From Aldrovandia affinis (taxonomy: Eukaryota; Chordata; Actinopteri; Notacanthiformes; Halosauridae): 64,000 bases of DNA. Below are positions 1 to 14,157 of the stretch, piece after piece (within the stretch, counting starts at the first letter, position 1; the number at the start of each line of letters is the position of its first letter). Below the pieces are notes generated by a model, which saw nothing but the letters and a program-made list of their open reading frames with translations, had not been told where the DNA came from and searched no databases. Location: assembly GCA_029706075.1 (NCBI GenBank), contig JAINUG010000004.1, forward strand, positions 418,547 to 482,546, in the 5' to 3' direction. The position numbers were made by a program, and so were the translations under genes.

Positions 1-3000
1 TCAAAAGGAGGTCGTCCAAAAGAAGAAGGGGGGAGAGGTAATTAATAAAGTATAATTTCACTTACCACAGTGATTCGTTTCCTATAGTTCCACCTCTGTC
101 TTTAGAGAGCACGCTTTTGTGTCAGAAAACACCACAAAAACCCGGCATCCCCTTCTTTTGGAATTGTATGTAAGTTACTGTACCGGGTAGGAAGGTCACG
201 ATCTGTATCTGCCCCCCATTTCCCCCCCTCTCCCTCTCCCTCTCATTTCACCCAACCCAAACTCCCTCCATTACTTAAACTCAACCCATATGTATAACTG
301 TGCATTGGCAGCGAAGAAGAGAAAAGGCATGGATTTCAAGATTGAAAATGAAAATGTAAAAAAAAAAAAAAAAAAGCAACAACATAAAAATCCAGCCCAT
401 ATGCCACCAAGATGCGGACTTGATTTGGTGGTCTTTTCATTTGCGAACGTCTCCAGTCAGTCACGATTCTCGCTCTCAGTCTCCGCTACCTTGTGACTGC
501 TTCTCCTGACGCAGCCAACGCGCGTTACTCACTTTAGCAGTCACGACTCGAGAATCCGTGTTGTTTCCACCAAAATTACACCGCCAACATTGAATTATTT
601 AAGAGGATCCTGCCCTGTCTGGATTATGCGTTTAGCAAAGAATGACAAACGGTTTCTGAAAGGTGAAGGTAGATGTGTCTTGTATAAATTTCCTATTTCT
701 TTGGTAAAGGTACAAATTCATATTGACATTCACAAGCACAGACGATGATCACCGACAGTTGTGTTCTTACATGTATTACGAGTGCAAACATGAAGTCATT
801 TTTTCTCCACCCTACAGCCGATGTAATTGTGGCAATGCGAACACGAAGCTTTAGGTCTTAGCACAACCAATATCTTGGAAGGAAAATATAAAATAATGCA
901 TTTGTGTGTCATCTCATCAGATAAATATTCAGGCTCGACAGTAGAGGTCCCAGAGATTGTTTGATATGTAAGACACAGGTTACACTGTTGAGACCGAGTT
1001 GGCTTTACAAAGATAAACATCATTGATAATCGTGCCCCCCCTCGTTTGGCACGCCGCTCGTTTAGCTATTTGATATCCATGCAATGGACATACGCGAAAT
1101 GTGTCAGGTCTCTATACACTATATATATACTGTTAGTTGCAAAGTTCTATTTAAAGTGCCTGATACAAAACAATTTCGAACATTTTGTGAAAACGTGACT
1201 GATGCAGCGTCCTCCATTCATAAGCGTTAGTGTGCCATTAAGATGATAATTCCCCCCCAGGTATTCGTTTTTAATGACAGGATTCCTCGGCTGAAATTGA
1301 ACCGGAGAAGACAGCGTTGTCTTTGTTTGGTGTGGGGAATTATCCTATGTTTAAATATGAGACAGGATTGAGGGGGTGAATCTCCGTGAATGCCGATTCG
1401 AAGCTACACATCCCGACAGTTACGACAGTGCCAGTGCTCGGTGGAACATGAACGGCTGCATTCGAATCTCCCCCAGCAGCGACTCGTTTAATGAGTTGAA
1501 TACAAAAAAAATGTATCGCGAAAACATGAGTACGAAATGATAGGATTCGCTGGATACAATGGCAACTTGTAAGGAAAACAGATCAATCAATTGGTAAAAT
1601 AGTGAAGAAACGAATTGGATGACGTGGGCGGACGAGTAATCCAAGTCAAGCTGCCTATAGCCTCCCTGTCTGAGCCCTCACATCATCAGGTAAAGCGGTT
1701 CAAACGACGCAGGCGGGAAGTTCCGCGAGGGGGAAGATGTTCAAGTAGGCTACTTTATATATTTGCGGGCACCTTTTCAGCTGATATTAATTTGGGAGGT
1801 TCTAGCACTAGGTCTGTTAGACAGCTCCTCTAGTGACGCCCAATTGAAGTGCAGGCTTTTTTTTGGTGTTGTCGTTTTATTTCGCCGAAATCAAATTTGA
1901 TAGTTTCCAAAGGCGCGCGATTCTGTTGCTGGGACGTGGAATATGGAACCCCCCCCCCCGCCACCGTTCCATTTATTTTCAGCACCATCCCCGTTGGACA
2001 GCTCCCGGGTTTCCCCCCTTCTGCTCAACGTCGCGTTTTGCAGGGCGCATTTTCTCCGTAGAAATCATTTCTTTCTCCCCGGATATTTTCCCCGCCAACA
2101 TTGTTGTTCTCATTCTTTGCCGTTTTGGATTGAATATGTTGAGCACTCGTTCCATTCGCAAGCTAAAAAATTCTTGCGGGAAGGAAACAAAAAGAAGGAG
2201 ACTCAACAGCGCCGACAGACAAAGGAGTTTGCAGTCGCTATTGATTCACAGATTTACCATCAGGGTGATTCCCCATCTGCAAGGAAAGGCTTGTTTCGTT
2301 TTTTTTACACGCATGCATGACATAAAGATGCTAAAATAAATCCACATACCAATTTACCTCCCCCCACAAAGGCGAACAGAGCAGGCTTTAATGATGATAA
2401 AAAAATAATTCTAATGGAATATGCAGCACATCAACACATGACACGAGTCCAAACACGCAGGAGAACATGCAGAATATTAAAACACTGACCAACTAGAATT
2501 AGTACGAACACGGCACGTGCATGGATCACTTACCGGTGTGGGGAACCCTCGCTGTAACGAGGAAACACACATTTCTTTTAATAATTTAATTTTACGTGTA
2601 TAATACATAGAAGAGCAAGAGATGAACTGTATGTGCAGTATTATGCTGCCCTCGATTCATTCTTAGCCTCAGCAGCGTGTCCAAGTTTTCTTAGAATCGC
2701 GCTCCTTTTTATACAAGTGAAACCCTCTGTCTATTTCTGGACCACGATCAAACCTTGATGCTATTTTTAGTACGCGGTAAGAAAAAAAACACTCACAAAG
2801 GCATCTCGCAGGAACGTTACGTGGAGAGCATGAAATGTACATTAATTTTGCCCCTCCAACTCTGCACAAGAGACCTGACTTCCTTTCGTTGCATCATTGC
2901 AGAGATTTTTTTTACACCGAACGCCTTCTGTTTCCTCTCTCCGTCTTGTTTCTCAAAACACACTACTTGACTTCACTGATCGCCGCCACACGCTCTTTCT

Positions 3001-3560
3001 GTCTCTCCTTCTCTCTTTCTGACTTGCTTTAAACCGTCAATTACAGCAAATGTCCTCAAACAACTATCGTTGGGGAAAACACAACAAGAACGAATATATT
3101 ACTGCCCATAAATTACACATGTGTATTTATATATTCTCTGTTTTCCATACTATGGTGCATTTAGCCTGCAGAACACTCGGTAAAATGTAATAATTAAAGC
3201 TTACTGCCGAGGGAAAAAAAGAAAAAACTATTTTTTTTTCTGTTGAGGGCTGCGTCAGTTACTAGGCATTGACGTCACGTTTAGATTCTCCCACTTTACA
3301 GCCTATAGCTGCTGATTAAAGCCGCCGCCGCTGGATTCACTGTCTGTCCCGCTGTTATGAAATTTGCCTCAGAAACAGTGCAGGTGAAATGTAAGGGGTG
3401 GAGTATTAAACGGGGAGACACGACCAAATAAATTATGTCTTATAGTATGTATCGGCGATGGTGGTTTATTTAGAAATTTATGAATGCAACACTGCATCCC
3501 CTTAAGCGCCACTTGAAAACCGTGAGAACCCGATTCCGTTCTCGCTTCCTTCTCTTTCTT

Positions 3561-3583
3561 CTCTCTCTCTCTCTCTCTCTCTC
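3561..3583. repeat. (CT)n microsatellite
   Basis: A nearly pure CT run of about 11 units within a longer pyrimidine-rich stretch. Confidence 0.95.
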
Positions 3584-3818
3584 GGATCCTCTGGCTTGCA
3601 TTTTTGCCTCAACAAGGCAGGCAGTGATAAAGCTTGGTTTCCCATTCCGTGTATTTGTCAGGCAAACATTCTCGTCTCCCCAAGTGACAACATCGCGAGC
3701 TCTCAGCGTGCGCTGGCTCTTCTCCTGCTCGTGCCCACGCACCAGACTCGCCCACCCACGGAATCGACTCACCGCATGCTCCCAGCGCTGCATACACACT
3801 ACAGCGAACATAGCCATT

Positions 3819-3820
<2 letters not shown>

Positions 3821-3849
<29 letters not shown>
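3821..3849. repeat. (AC)n microsatellite
   Basis: About 14 AC units followed by an alternating TATATGTATATATGCGCATATG tract in the same purine-pyrimidine phase. Confidence 0.95.
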
Positions 3850-3854
<5 letters not shown>

Positions 3855-4587
3855 GTATATATGCGCATATGTAACGTCCAATAGCCATATATGCTTTAAT
3901 AATTGTATATTTTTTGTGAATTTAGTCAAATTCAGTCGCATAGTTGACACTATTTCCCTTCCCCGAGTCCTCCTGGTCAGTCACGAGGAGTGTGATTACA
4001 GTACTTTATTTAGAAATCACGATTTCGCTACACTCAGGGGGGAAACGCTTTCTTCGAATAGACATTTCAGAGAAAAGGGCAGTGCCCGTCGCAATCGGTT
4101 GATGCTATTTTTAACGTGTATGCCCTGGCTGTTCTATATGACCAGCGCAGCAGGTTTCACCTCGCTGGCGAGCGCGCTCAGGACAGCTTCTGTCACTGGA
4201 GTGAGGTGGAAGGAATTTCGGAGAGGGGAAAATCTGTTACGTGGATAAACTGTTCCCTGAATCACTTCGTTTAAATACGGCAAGATATACACATTAATGC
4301 ATTGCTATGATCCTGACACAGTTATTATATAAATGCATTTATACATTTGCTTGCCATTAATACACGTGGAAGCACAACTTTATTCTCAGGTGTTGACATA
4401 TTTTACAAGCTGCCCGATGGCGTGGACTTACACATAGTGTGTCTCAAAGTTCTTAGAGTAATTCCTATGGTCTCTTATATTAAACTCCCCTACGCCCCCT
4501 ATCATCCCTAACGTACACAAACACGCATATATACTACATTTGACACACTATACCATGGTCCACAATGGATGAAGTTCCTCTCTCTTT

Positions 4588-4590
<3 letters not shown>

Positions 4591-4621
<31 letters not shown>
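4591..4621. repeat. (TC)n microsatellite
   Basis: About 15 uninterrupted TC units. Confidence 0.95.
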
Positions 4622-4622
<1 letters not shown>

Positions 4623-5028
4623 TTGCTGCAGTGGCGAATCTTTCAATCAGAGGAGCAGTAACAAATATCAATGAGCGGGCGGCCTTGGGTACTAGCAGTA
4701 TGTATGACCCGCCGCACGGTGTCGCCAGACTCAGTTATAGAGCCCTTGCAAATCCCCTCGAGCATCGGCTCCTGCAAGTTTCAATGGAGCTTTCTCTCGG
4801 ATTAATGAAAATGTCAGCTGGAGCATTATTTTTAAAGAGCCAGTGTCTCCCATTGAGAGCGAAGCCGGGCACCAGTCAAACAATGAACGGCGGGGTTCTT
4901 TCTTGAAACGCACAGCGTTTTTTTCTCTCTCTATGGTTTGCGTGTTATTCAATAAATGGGGTTCCCAAAGCAATGAAACGCTTCGTGTGTGGCTATGAGC
5001 ACGACAGAGGGTTAGCCAGAGGTATGAC

Positions 5029-5101
5029 ACACACATGCACACACACGCACGCGCGCGCACACACGCACACAAAACGCGCACACACGCGCGCGCGCGCGCG
5101 G
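5029..5101. repeat. Compound (CA)n/(CG)n alternating repeat
   Basis: CA and CG dinucleotides alternate and end in a pure CG run. Such long alternating purine-pyrimidine DNA is prone to left-handed conformation. The open frames reading Ala-Arg or His-Thr through it are artefacts. Confidence 0.9.
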
Positions 5102-8100
5102 TGTATACAGAGAGATCTATATGCCGCAGAAAATCTTGCCTGATCACGCAGTCACGCGAAACCTGCCGTGACGCTCTGAAAGATAGCAGCTGGAGACAGA
5201 TGAAGAAATACCGAATGTCCCCCTCACAGTTCAATCAGTCAGAATTTAAACAAAATGACACCCATGTCATCTGGGTTGTAGCTTTATTGAAAGACAGACT
5301 GATCACGAGGCAATTAAATGGCTAGTAGGCTATTTGGGGAAATCGGGGATTTGTGGCAATCTTAAATGAGTCGTTCATTAATTTTATTTTCAATGTATAT
5401 TTAAATAGCCTACTTAATTTGGCTCTTTAATATTCCTCACAATTCACCCTCTTACTTAACATTCTATTCCAAGATCTGGCCTATATTATGGGCACTACTT
5501 GTTTCACGAACTATTACTTGTTTCACGAACTATAACACTTACAGTGCATTGAATATATAAATATCTGTTTATGGCACAGAAAGAGGTATGTGTGAGAAAA
5601 TATGTCTCGCTGAGTCCGAAATGTTACAAAATAAATATTAATGACAAATTCGGAACCTATTTTGTGAATACATTTACAAAAGTACTGGTTAATGTAATTT
5701 ACACAGTAAGTGATGCATTTAAGTTCAACGTCAAATGTTCAGATGTTACACTAATTGAGACCACTAAACAAAATATGAGTGAAAATCCATGATCTGCTTT
5801 GTAGGTATAAACGTTATTGTCATAATCAATTCGTTTTTTCAAAACCAGGGAACAGCAGCACGAGGACAAAGATCATTTCCCTGGGACACCAAACATGGAG
5901 GCCCCGTCTGGTGTAACCGCGTGAGTGTCTAGACAGCTTGTGAGTGCATTTGGTGAGTTTGGTAGAGTTCTCTTTGAGATGGAAAGAATCTCGCCCAAAC
6001 ACAAAAGAGCTGAAGTATATGTGGCCTTTTCATTCCGGGTAGGAGGAAACGACTAACATTTGCGGCGATTCTTACACTTGAATCGCCCTGACATTCTAAT
6101 TTCCACGTATTCCTATATAGAAGTCTCGTTTCAGTTCCACATACCTCATACTTGTCAAGTGCCACGAGATCACGAAAAAAAACGATATTAAACTGTGTCT
6201 CTGTAATTCGGTGTAGGCCGATTTATAGGTTTACATTTGACTGCACGGCTATTTGACTTGAAAAAGCGTATAGATATATAGACCAGTGTTTTTTTCAGCG
6301 AGCGGACTATTGCCCATTGGGGGTGTCAAACTTTCGTCTGGAGGCCTTTATTCCCTCTCAAAGTATGCCTTAAACGGTATGACGCTGAGAGACGGACCCA
6401 GAGACGGACCGAAACGTCTAGAAGAAATGTGTAATTTATGACTGTAGGGAACGTGGCGTGTCCTCAACAGGTTGAACAAATCTCGATTAACTTTGATAAT
6501 CAAAGCTGTAGAATAGATCTTGCAACTAGAAGGCGAAGGCCTATCTGGGTAGGACACGGGTCACCTATGGGTCACTTCACAAGATGACAAACGTTAGGAA
6601 GACAAATATATAAAAAATATTGAAATCTTGTCAAATTGAAGCTTGTCAGTTTTCTGTAAACGGTGAACATGAGAAAATTGCTCTTGCTATGTTGTGATTT
6701 TGCGTATGTGTGTACATGTACCGCGCCCAACAGCGAATGCACAGATAGCTCGTTTTGTCTGGAGTCTGTCCCTGTTATTGCCGCTTCTCCACATGTGGTT
6801 GCGGGGCCCAGAAAGGTCGAGGAGTCCCAGAGAAGGATTCTGATGTGTTGCTCTCCATGGTGCTGAAACGTCACTGAGCACGCACACGCGCGCGCATATT
6901 TGGGGTTTCGGAAAGAGGTCTTGGTGTCGTGTGCTTTATCAGTGCTCGTTGGTGTCAAAGGTTATTCACATTATAAAACACAAACCCCACTGATTTTTAA
7001 TTGAACTTACATTACATTTTTTTGACATTCTTGCGACTATTGTTATATTCAAAGTTATTAGTCACTAGTAACTCCTCTACAACCAATATCTATCATTGCA
7101 CTACAACACTCGTGTTTTGTGGTTATACAGTGTGTTTAAGTGAATGCGACTAACAAAAACAATCATAATTTCATAATTGTATCGAGCGCAGAAACGCATA
7201 GAAACAAAATAGTGAAAAGGGTACGAGGTACGATTGACCTTTGCGAATAGAATTTGGTTGATGCCAACTGTCTGAAAACACAACAAGCAGACGCAACAAG
7301 TTACCATTGACACGACGAAGTAAGTCAGTTTATTTCCCATTACACGGGTTAACCTGTGGATCACCCGTTATCTCTTTGGCGGGTAACTTTGCAGAGAAGG
7401 CTGCCATAGCAATAGCCCTCTCTTTTCCCCTGGTCTGGGCACAGCGGCTGTTTCTAGGTATCCCAACAGATTGGCAAGGAAAAGGCGAGGATCCCCGGCA
7501 CGTGAATACACCCACGCATTACCGCAGCCCGCTCTCCGGCTCCAGATATGTGCACGCGCGGATTGCATCTGTCAAAACTAAACATGCATACATGTTCTTA
7601 CTTGTGCAATGCATCAGTTGTGTTTCCGATGTAAACAGAATGCACAAGACCACACAATACATGTTGTTGTGCAGCCTACGGCATTTGAATGTTACCGTCT
7701 GAAAACACTTTCAACAATTAGCAGTGTTGCAAAAGATGCCTTGAATTTAGCTAAAATTTGACTTGGGGTCCTCGTTGTTATGGGTAACCGGACCGGAGGC
7801 AAGAATACATCAACTACAACAAATGTGTAATATATCAAGTTTTTTTCCTAACCTAAAATGAGTGCGCGTTAATCTTCTGAATGAATGAATGGGACGGTAA
7901 GTCCATTCGCAAAGCTAGGTATACATGCACTGGTACAAATCAAAGTTTCCCAACACCGAGTCACAATTCACGCTCGCAAAAAAAAAAAAAAAAAGAATGC
8001 ACCTACCTTCTGAAATATCTCAATTGCCTGTCAGTTTTCTTGTACAAAGTGCTATTTTCTCTTAATTGGGTAGCGTTTTGCAAGGAACTGAAAAGAGAGG

Positions 8101-8956
8101 AGAAGAAAAACGGGACAGACTAAGTCTTTTGCGTCAAAAAGAAAAGAGGTTAACGCAGTGTGTAGCTACGGTCTTCTGTCAGAGACTAAATGTTTTGTGT
8201 TGCCAGTTAGAAGCGGGAATCAAACGAGGAAGATTTCGAAGACCAGGGTTCGCATGAGCTAGCTGATAAAAAAAACACCCATTCCACCCACTCTATATGT
8301 TGTACATTCAACGGTCCTACAGCGCATCTCGCTGTGTTTCCCTGTCTCAGGTGCTGTTCATTCGTAGAAACTAAGTATTTAACACAAAAAATTGTATGTA
8401 GCCTGTTCTGTATGCTTTGAGGTATTCGGGGATTCACATTCAGATGCTGAGAAGTAATTTGCAGACGACGAGATTATGCACCCGTTTGTGTGTGTTTGTT
8501 TGTGTAAAGGGGGTTAAACATATTTGCTTTTTCCGCATTTTAGTTCATCTTGTTTCAGTTTATATACAATGCGAAGCGGGAAAGCGCTAGGCTCGGGGTT
8601 TGGTGTGGAAATTCAGCCGTGCGCTGAGCTTTTCAAATGGTGTTTCTCTGCTTCAGCCCGTCTAAGCGCGCCGCCAGCCCGTTCCGCCAGTGTGCTATTG
8701 ACCTGCATTGACGTCATTGCGTCATTAGGTATCCCTTAGAAACACTGACTTTCAAAAATAGTATCAAATTAATTCAGCTGGCAAGGAGAGGGGGCGGGGC
8801 GTTGGGGTAGGGAGGGGGTGAACTGGAGGCAAGGGGGTAAGCATTGATAATCAGCCATTAAAAATACTCGATTTTTCACCCGAAGTCCTGAAGCCGAACG
8901 AAAAAAAATCGGATTGAGCGGGGAGAACACCGGGAGTGTATATGCGGAGGTGGGAG

Positions 8957-8974
8957 TGTGGGGGGGGGGGGGGA
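8957..8974. repeat. Poly-G tract
   Basis: A run of about 15 G within a G-rich purine segment, next to a run of GGGGCGGGGC-like sequence near 8.79 kb. Confidence 0.9.
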
Positions 8975-9282
8975 GATGCGAAATATAAATGAATTCGATT
9001 GCAAGACAGGGCTTGTTGCATTTTCTCCACACCCCTCTTGAGCTAAAAATAACGCACAGTTCCAGCTGACTGCAGTGGCTGCTCGGATTCAGAGCCTTTC
9101 CCCGTATAACCCTCTCCGCTTGAGAGCGGCTGAGCACGACAGCGTCCTGGTCCGACAGCCACCGTAACAGAGCGGACAGACAGACAGAGACGCACATGAG
9201 CGGAAAGACAGAGATAAAACAGTGACAGATACACCAACCCAAAATGCAATCATACACGCAGATGATCGGCGCCTAAATGCCA

Positions 9283-9283
<1 letters not shown>

Positions 9284-9314
<31 letters not shown>
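9284..9314. repeat. (GT)n microsatellite
   Basis: About 15 GT units. Confidence 0.95.
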
Positions 9315-9316
<2 letters not shown>

Positions 9317-10839
9317 TTTAAACACACTTTCTGAATTAGCCACATTTAAGATGTTGAGTTTAGGAGACAATGACTCTGGTTTTTCCATTGTCACATAACT
9401 GAAATGTGATAGATTCGTGTTGCAATTTTTGGGTGAATAATATTGTTCGAATTTTGGTTATGATGATGTTCATTGAGGTTTTTAAAATAAACAACAACGA
9501 TAACAACATTGCTATCTTTCATTGACCAGCAGATTTGATCTTCAAGCTAAAATTCTGTTACCCATTCATAGAACACGAGTGTTAACTTCGCTCTTGGCGC
9601 GAAACAGATTACCCTCTTCGGTCTATGCCACTCAAACACCGCTGTGCAACAAAATGTATGTTTAATATATACACCGATTGCCGTGATCTTAGCGGTTTAC
9701 GAATTCCCTTTTCATCCAATACCTGACGATTTGGTCAAATATAGACAACCAACATAGATTAGATTCAGAAAATACAAAAAAAGAACTGAAATGAAACAGC
9801 CTACACAACAGTTGATGGAGATTTTCGGCATCTGGATGTTAATTGAATTAGTTTGTATTGTAATCTCTATAGTGAACTGTTGAATATTGCTCTGTTCGAT
9901 GACTTACTCCGTAATACAGGACTCAGTAGCACATTGTGTCCTCGTGACACTCCAGCACTTTTTTCCCCTCTTTCCCCTCCCCTCTTTCCAAAATCGTGTT
10001 ACAAAGTCACCGCATTTTCGCTTTGGAGGGAGAGTGTAGACATTGCAGTGCATTGTGTTAGGAGACTGTTACCAGCCATTAAACAATTCCACATATTGTC
10101 ACGTAGGGCACGAGCACGCTCCAATCTGTACCTGGGCGTTGACACACAGTAACTAACAACGGCAGGTCTGCGTTTAACCGGAGACAGTCGAGGCTTGCGG
10201 TGACTCGAGGACGAAAAGAACAAGGGGGCGGTGTCATGTGTTAGATTTCCTTGTCCAGATTCACGAATTGGGCGGCGTAGCTGTGATGTGTGAGCGAGTC
10301 CATTGCCATTTTCCACACAAAATAATTATCAACTATTTTACATAATTTTTGAATTTGAATGCAGTAACTTGGAAACGCGGGGAGCCAACTAAAGTAACTC
10401 GACTATGATAGTAGATCTGACGTCACAGAGGTCAACTTCCGTGGCTGTAGAGACTCAGGAGGGCCAGTAACTGGCTTGTCTTCCGCCTTTTCACGAGCCC
10501 AGTTTGTGCTGAAAATTACATTTCAAAATGTCATAGAAAATAGAGAACTTTAATGCAATGTAAAATCTATATCAAATAGATTGTGCCAAACGAAAAACCG
10601 GATCTGAATCCATGTTTCTGACAAGTAATACATGCTGTATATGTTGTATTACAATGTCATCGGAAAAAAACAACCATAATCCAGGGGCTTTCGTTTCATG
10701 GCCAAAGGAATATAATGTCACACAATTTGGCATAAACAATTCTGAATCATTCAAGAACATTAAATGCAATGTTGAATTAAGAATGACTTTAATTAATGTA
10801 ATACGTTTGTGCAAAAATAGTTTATGCAAATACAATTGC

Positions 10840-10940
10840 ATTTACATTTAGGCATTTAACAGACACTCTTGTCCCAACACATTCTGTCCGGGGTGACTTA
10901 CACAGATTTCTTACATACATTTATACGTCTGTATATCAAA
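10840..10940 (-). mobile_element. Degenerate fish SINE fragment (GCAGACGCTCTTATCC-tail family)
   Basis: The stretch with ATTTAGGCATTTAACAGACA followed by a diverged CTTACACAG is an old copy of the tail shared by several better-preserved copies in the window, for example at 41.2 kb. The tRNA-like head is missing. Confidence 0.65.
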
Positions 10941-13900
10941 GTGATGGTGCATTCAAGAACTCAAGAGAAGGAACTCATGAACAGGGAGAGGGACTATCTG
11001 TCAAAGGAGAGAAAATAAATCCACACTGGAAAGGATGGAGTTGAGAATGCAGAGAAATTCAGAGAGTTGGTGGTGGACAGCTCTTGCAGGGCTTTTGGAA
11101 CAGAATGGCAAGTAGAGAGCACTAACTGTGCAGAACTGAGGTATCAAAATGTATTTTTTGGGGGAGAGAGATGTGATTCAGGCCTATTTTTTTTTTCACT
11201 GAAAGGGAAACCACCGCAATTGCAGCAAGTGCTAACATGAAAAAAAAAAAAAAAAAAAAAAAAGGGTGCAAGATCTTTTCCAAGTGTCTTGAAAAAGATG
11301 GGCAGGGATTGATGTCGTGAAGAAGGGTTTATAAGGCTGTGGTTCTGAACTAAAGAGCTGAGATCAAAATCAGGAGGAGGAGTGAAGATGCTAAAAGGCA
11401 AAGGGACGAGCATGAGTCAGTGGAACATTCATGGACATTTGTAGGAGAAAGAGGGCAGATGACGAAGATTGAGAACATTGGTCATTTTTTTGTGATGTAA
11501 AAGGAAAGCATCAGAAGGATAGCGTCACATCATTTGTACCAACTAACAGCTAGCCCCTAAATGTTCGCAGACCAGAGTGTGATGGAAAGTGAGGACACGA
11601 TGATCAGAACAGCCATCAAGAGAACTACTGATTGGTTGTACAGAGCGGACTTAGCGATGTACATTGCAAAAATACTGTATAGGTCCGGAGGCCAAGCTTG
11701 AACTTCCCCAGCACACAGTCTATGTTTGGATGGTATAATCATTAGGATTAGAATATAATAAACTCCAGTGCTAGTAGCAAACATAAAACATACTTTTACA
11801 TAAAAGGTATACAGACATAAAACGCAAACACAAGGAGTAGTCCAATGGCCTTTTGGTAATTACGGCATGATTTTTATATGGAGGATTGGCCATGAAAGCA
11901 CAGGTTAAAAACTGTACCATCTCAGTATGCACTTTAGGTGAGCCTCACCCAGGAATAATCAAGAAGTAAAGTACATCACAAAACAGACCGATCCGATCCG
12001 ACCACTCGGCTCCATATCTATAACTTCATACCACACACCAAACTCCAGACATTTGCTCATCTGCACAGACTCATTAAAATACCATATTGCTGTTGGTAAA
12101 AATGAATGTCGAAATCCCTCAATAGATTTTTGCTTGTAGTATGGCAATCAGTGTTATTGCTCCAGAATTTCGAAAAGGCAAAGTGCAGGGACTGCCAGTG
12201 GTCAAGAATTTGTAGCACAAATCTTGTGAGTTGAGTCATAATTCTATAGCAAGACCATGCCTAAAGAGTTTGATTTTACTCAGCCCTAGCTCTGGGTAAC
12301 ACCCCAAATCGATTAAACCGAACATCAGTATGATATCAAACACTGTTGAGGACAGGTTGAGGTGACACATGCTCTGGACCCCTTGTCCTGAGCCAGTGCA
12401 CTGTGTGCAGGCAGGACCTTCTCAAACTGTTGACAGACGTTTCCAATGGGTTACTCAGATGTATATCACGCTCCAAATGAACTGAAAACAGCTGTGGCAG
12501 GCCACTGGTCTTGCGCACAGCTGCATTTTGTGTCTGAATGCAGTCAGGCTGCATAAATGGTCTGGTTGTTTTAATTTGTAAATTATTAACAGCCTTTTAA
12601 CTAAATGGATGAACTACACTCATGGTTCTCTGTTTCTTAAATACCACAGAAGATTATCCTCATATCGGTTGTGTAAATTTGGTCCACCCATACACCATGT
12701 GAAACCATCATTGTCAAATTATTATTGGCCTTTTCTGAGGTATTATTATTATACAGAACTACATGAATTAAGTGGATATGTTGTTGAGTGATTCAAATAA
12801 TGCAGGCCAGGTGATGCATGGAGGCAAGCGAATGTTAAAAGGTTAAAACTGTAGCTACGTCGTTTATTCCAGTATTCGACCAAAAATGTAGGCACGTTTT
12901 TACAAAGGCTGGGCTTTACGATTCTACACAGACTCCATTTTTGCATTCATGAATGGAATTTAATGTTGCCGTCTTCATTGTTTTTCAGCTCGTTACCAAA
13001 CGTTTTCGGGGGGAACAATCATTCTGAGGTGTCATCATAGACTACCTTCGCTACGGAAATCAGGAGACCACTGTTTCGCGTGCAATACAGGCACGAGAAC
13101 GACGTTACGAGTAACTGGCCAGTGTATGTGGGACCCGATTCATGTTTTCATAGTCTGCAGTATGTTCCTTAAAAGGAAAATGGGCTCACAAAAAACTAAT
13201 CATTTACCCCAAAATATGAATCGTAACAAGTAATTTAAAATTATATTATGCATTTAATTCTACTATTCACAAAAAATAAGAGTAGCTATACAGACCTGTC
13301 CAATCACAAGACACGTAGAAGTAGTATGGTACTGTAGTTGCGCCTCATGATAGAGCCTAACAAAGTAAGAGCAAACAAGGCAGGCTTGATTTTATTATTC
13401 ACGGGCAACAATATCCCTTTAAACACGAAACGGTGGATACGCTTTACTCTCAAGAGTTCAAGCTTTGTGAATGGGGAACCACGGAGGAAAATGGGGCAAG
13501 ATGCGTCACTCGGCATGATCAAAAGTCACGAGGCATTCAGCGTCTGGTGCCAAGGCCAGCTTGACTGTTACCGCTCACCCGGCCGTGGAAACAAAGTGTT
13601 CCCCGCTCATCCACTGGAGGAAAAAAACAGACATGAGCCACCCCACCCATCGGGCTGTTTTAACGTGTAGTTATAGAGGAAGCAGTTCACCTGATAAACG
13701 ACAACAATATCGTCTACCCTGGATTTTATACGAGTCAATATTGTTATGTATTAAATATATCACACTCCCTTTCCATTGATAAAAGAATAAAAATATTTGC
13801 CTTGGTTTTCGTTTTCATTCATACAGTATGTTTGTATACACGCGTTTTTAATTTGTTTGATGTCCCTCCTGTCTGTGCTCGCGTTTCCATTCCGTCTCAT

Positions 13901-14104
13901 ATCGGGTGACACACGAGACGTTCTAGGAAACGGACACTTGTTTTTGTTGCGTACTCCCGGGGAACCGCATAGATGCAAGGGTGGATGGGGGTTTGTTTGA
14001 ATTTCAAGCTCAGATTAAGAATCCTACTCCCCCCTCCCCTCTATCTCTGTTTATTTTTCCATTTCTCTTACCTAAATGATGTCAATGGCAGCCGAGCTAT
14101 AGAG

Positions 14105-14157
14105 CTATTTATAGAATCACCCCCATCGCCCTCCCCGCGCAGAACCACGTGGTTCTG
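14105..14157. promoter_or_regulatory. MEF2-like site and 18-bp E-box palindrome
   Basis: CTATTTATAG at 14105-14114 matches the MEF2 consensus. About 26 bp on lies the perfect palindrome CAGAACCACGTGGTTCTG (14140-14157), centred on the E-box CACGTG. The two sites lie in unique, CpG-containing sequence, consistent with an enhancer. Binding is inferred from motifs only. Confidence 0.4.

Larger units (their letters stand above)
1..10839. other. Noncoding, transposon-poor, CpG-retaining region
   Basis: I find no exon series, no protein family signature and no RNA gene here. Open frames are short, overlap on both strands and are mostly low-complexity. Simple repeats occur, but essentially no dispersed element until about 10.84 kb. 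CpG dinucleotides are frequent in otherwise average-GC DNA, unlike the CpG-poor introns further right. This fits a regulatory flank or an unrecognised noncoding transcript, but neither is shown. Confidence 0.6.

Noticed and set aside
4731-5234. 167-residue minus-strand frame
   Set aside because: Its central part is the CA/CG repeat, the ends have no similarity I recognise, and no splice or promoter context supports it.
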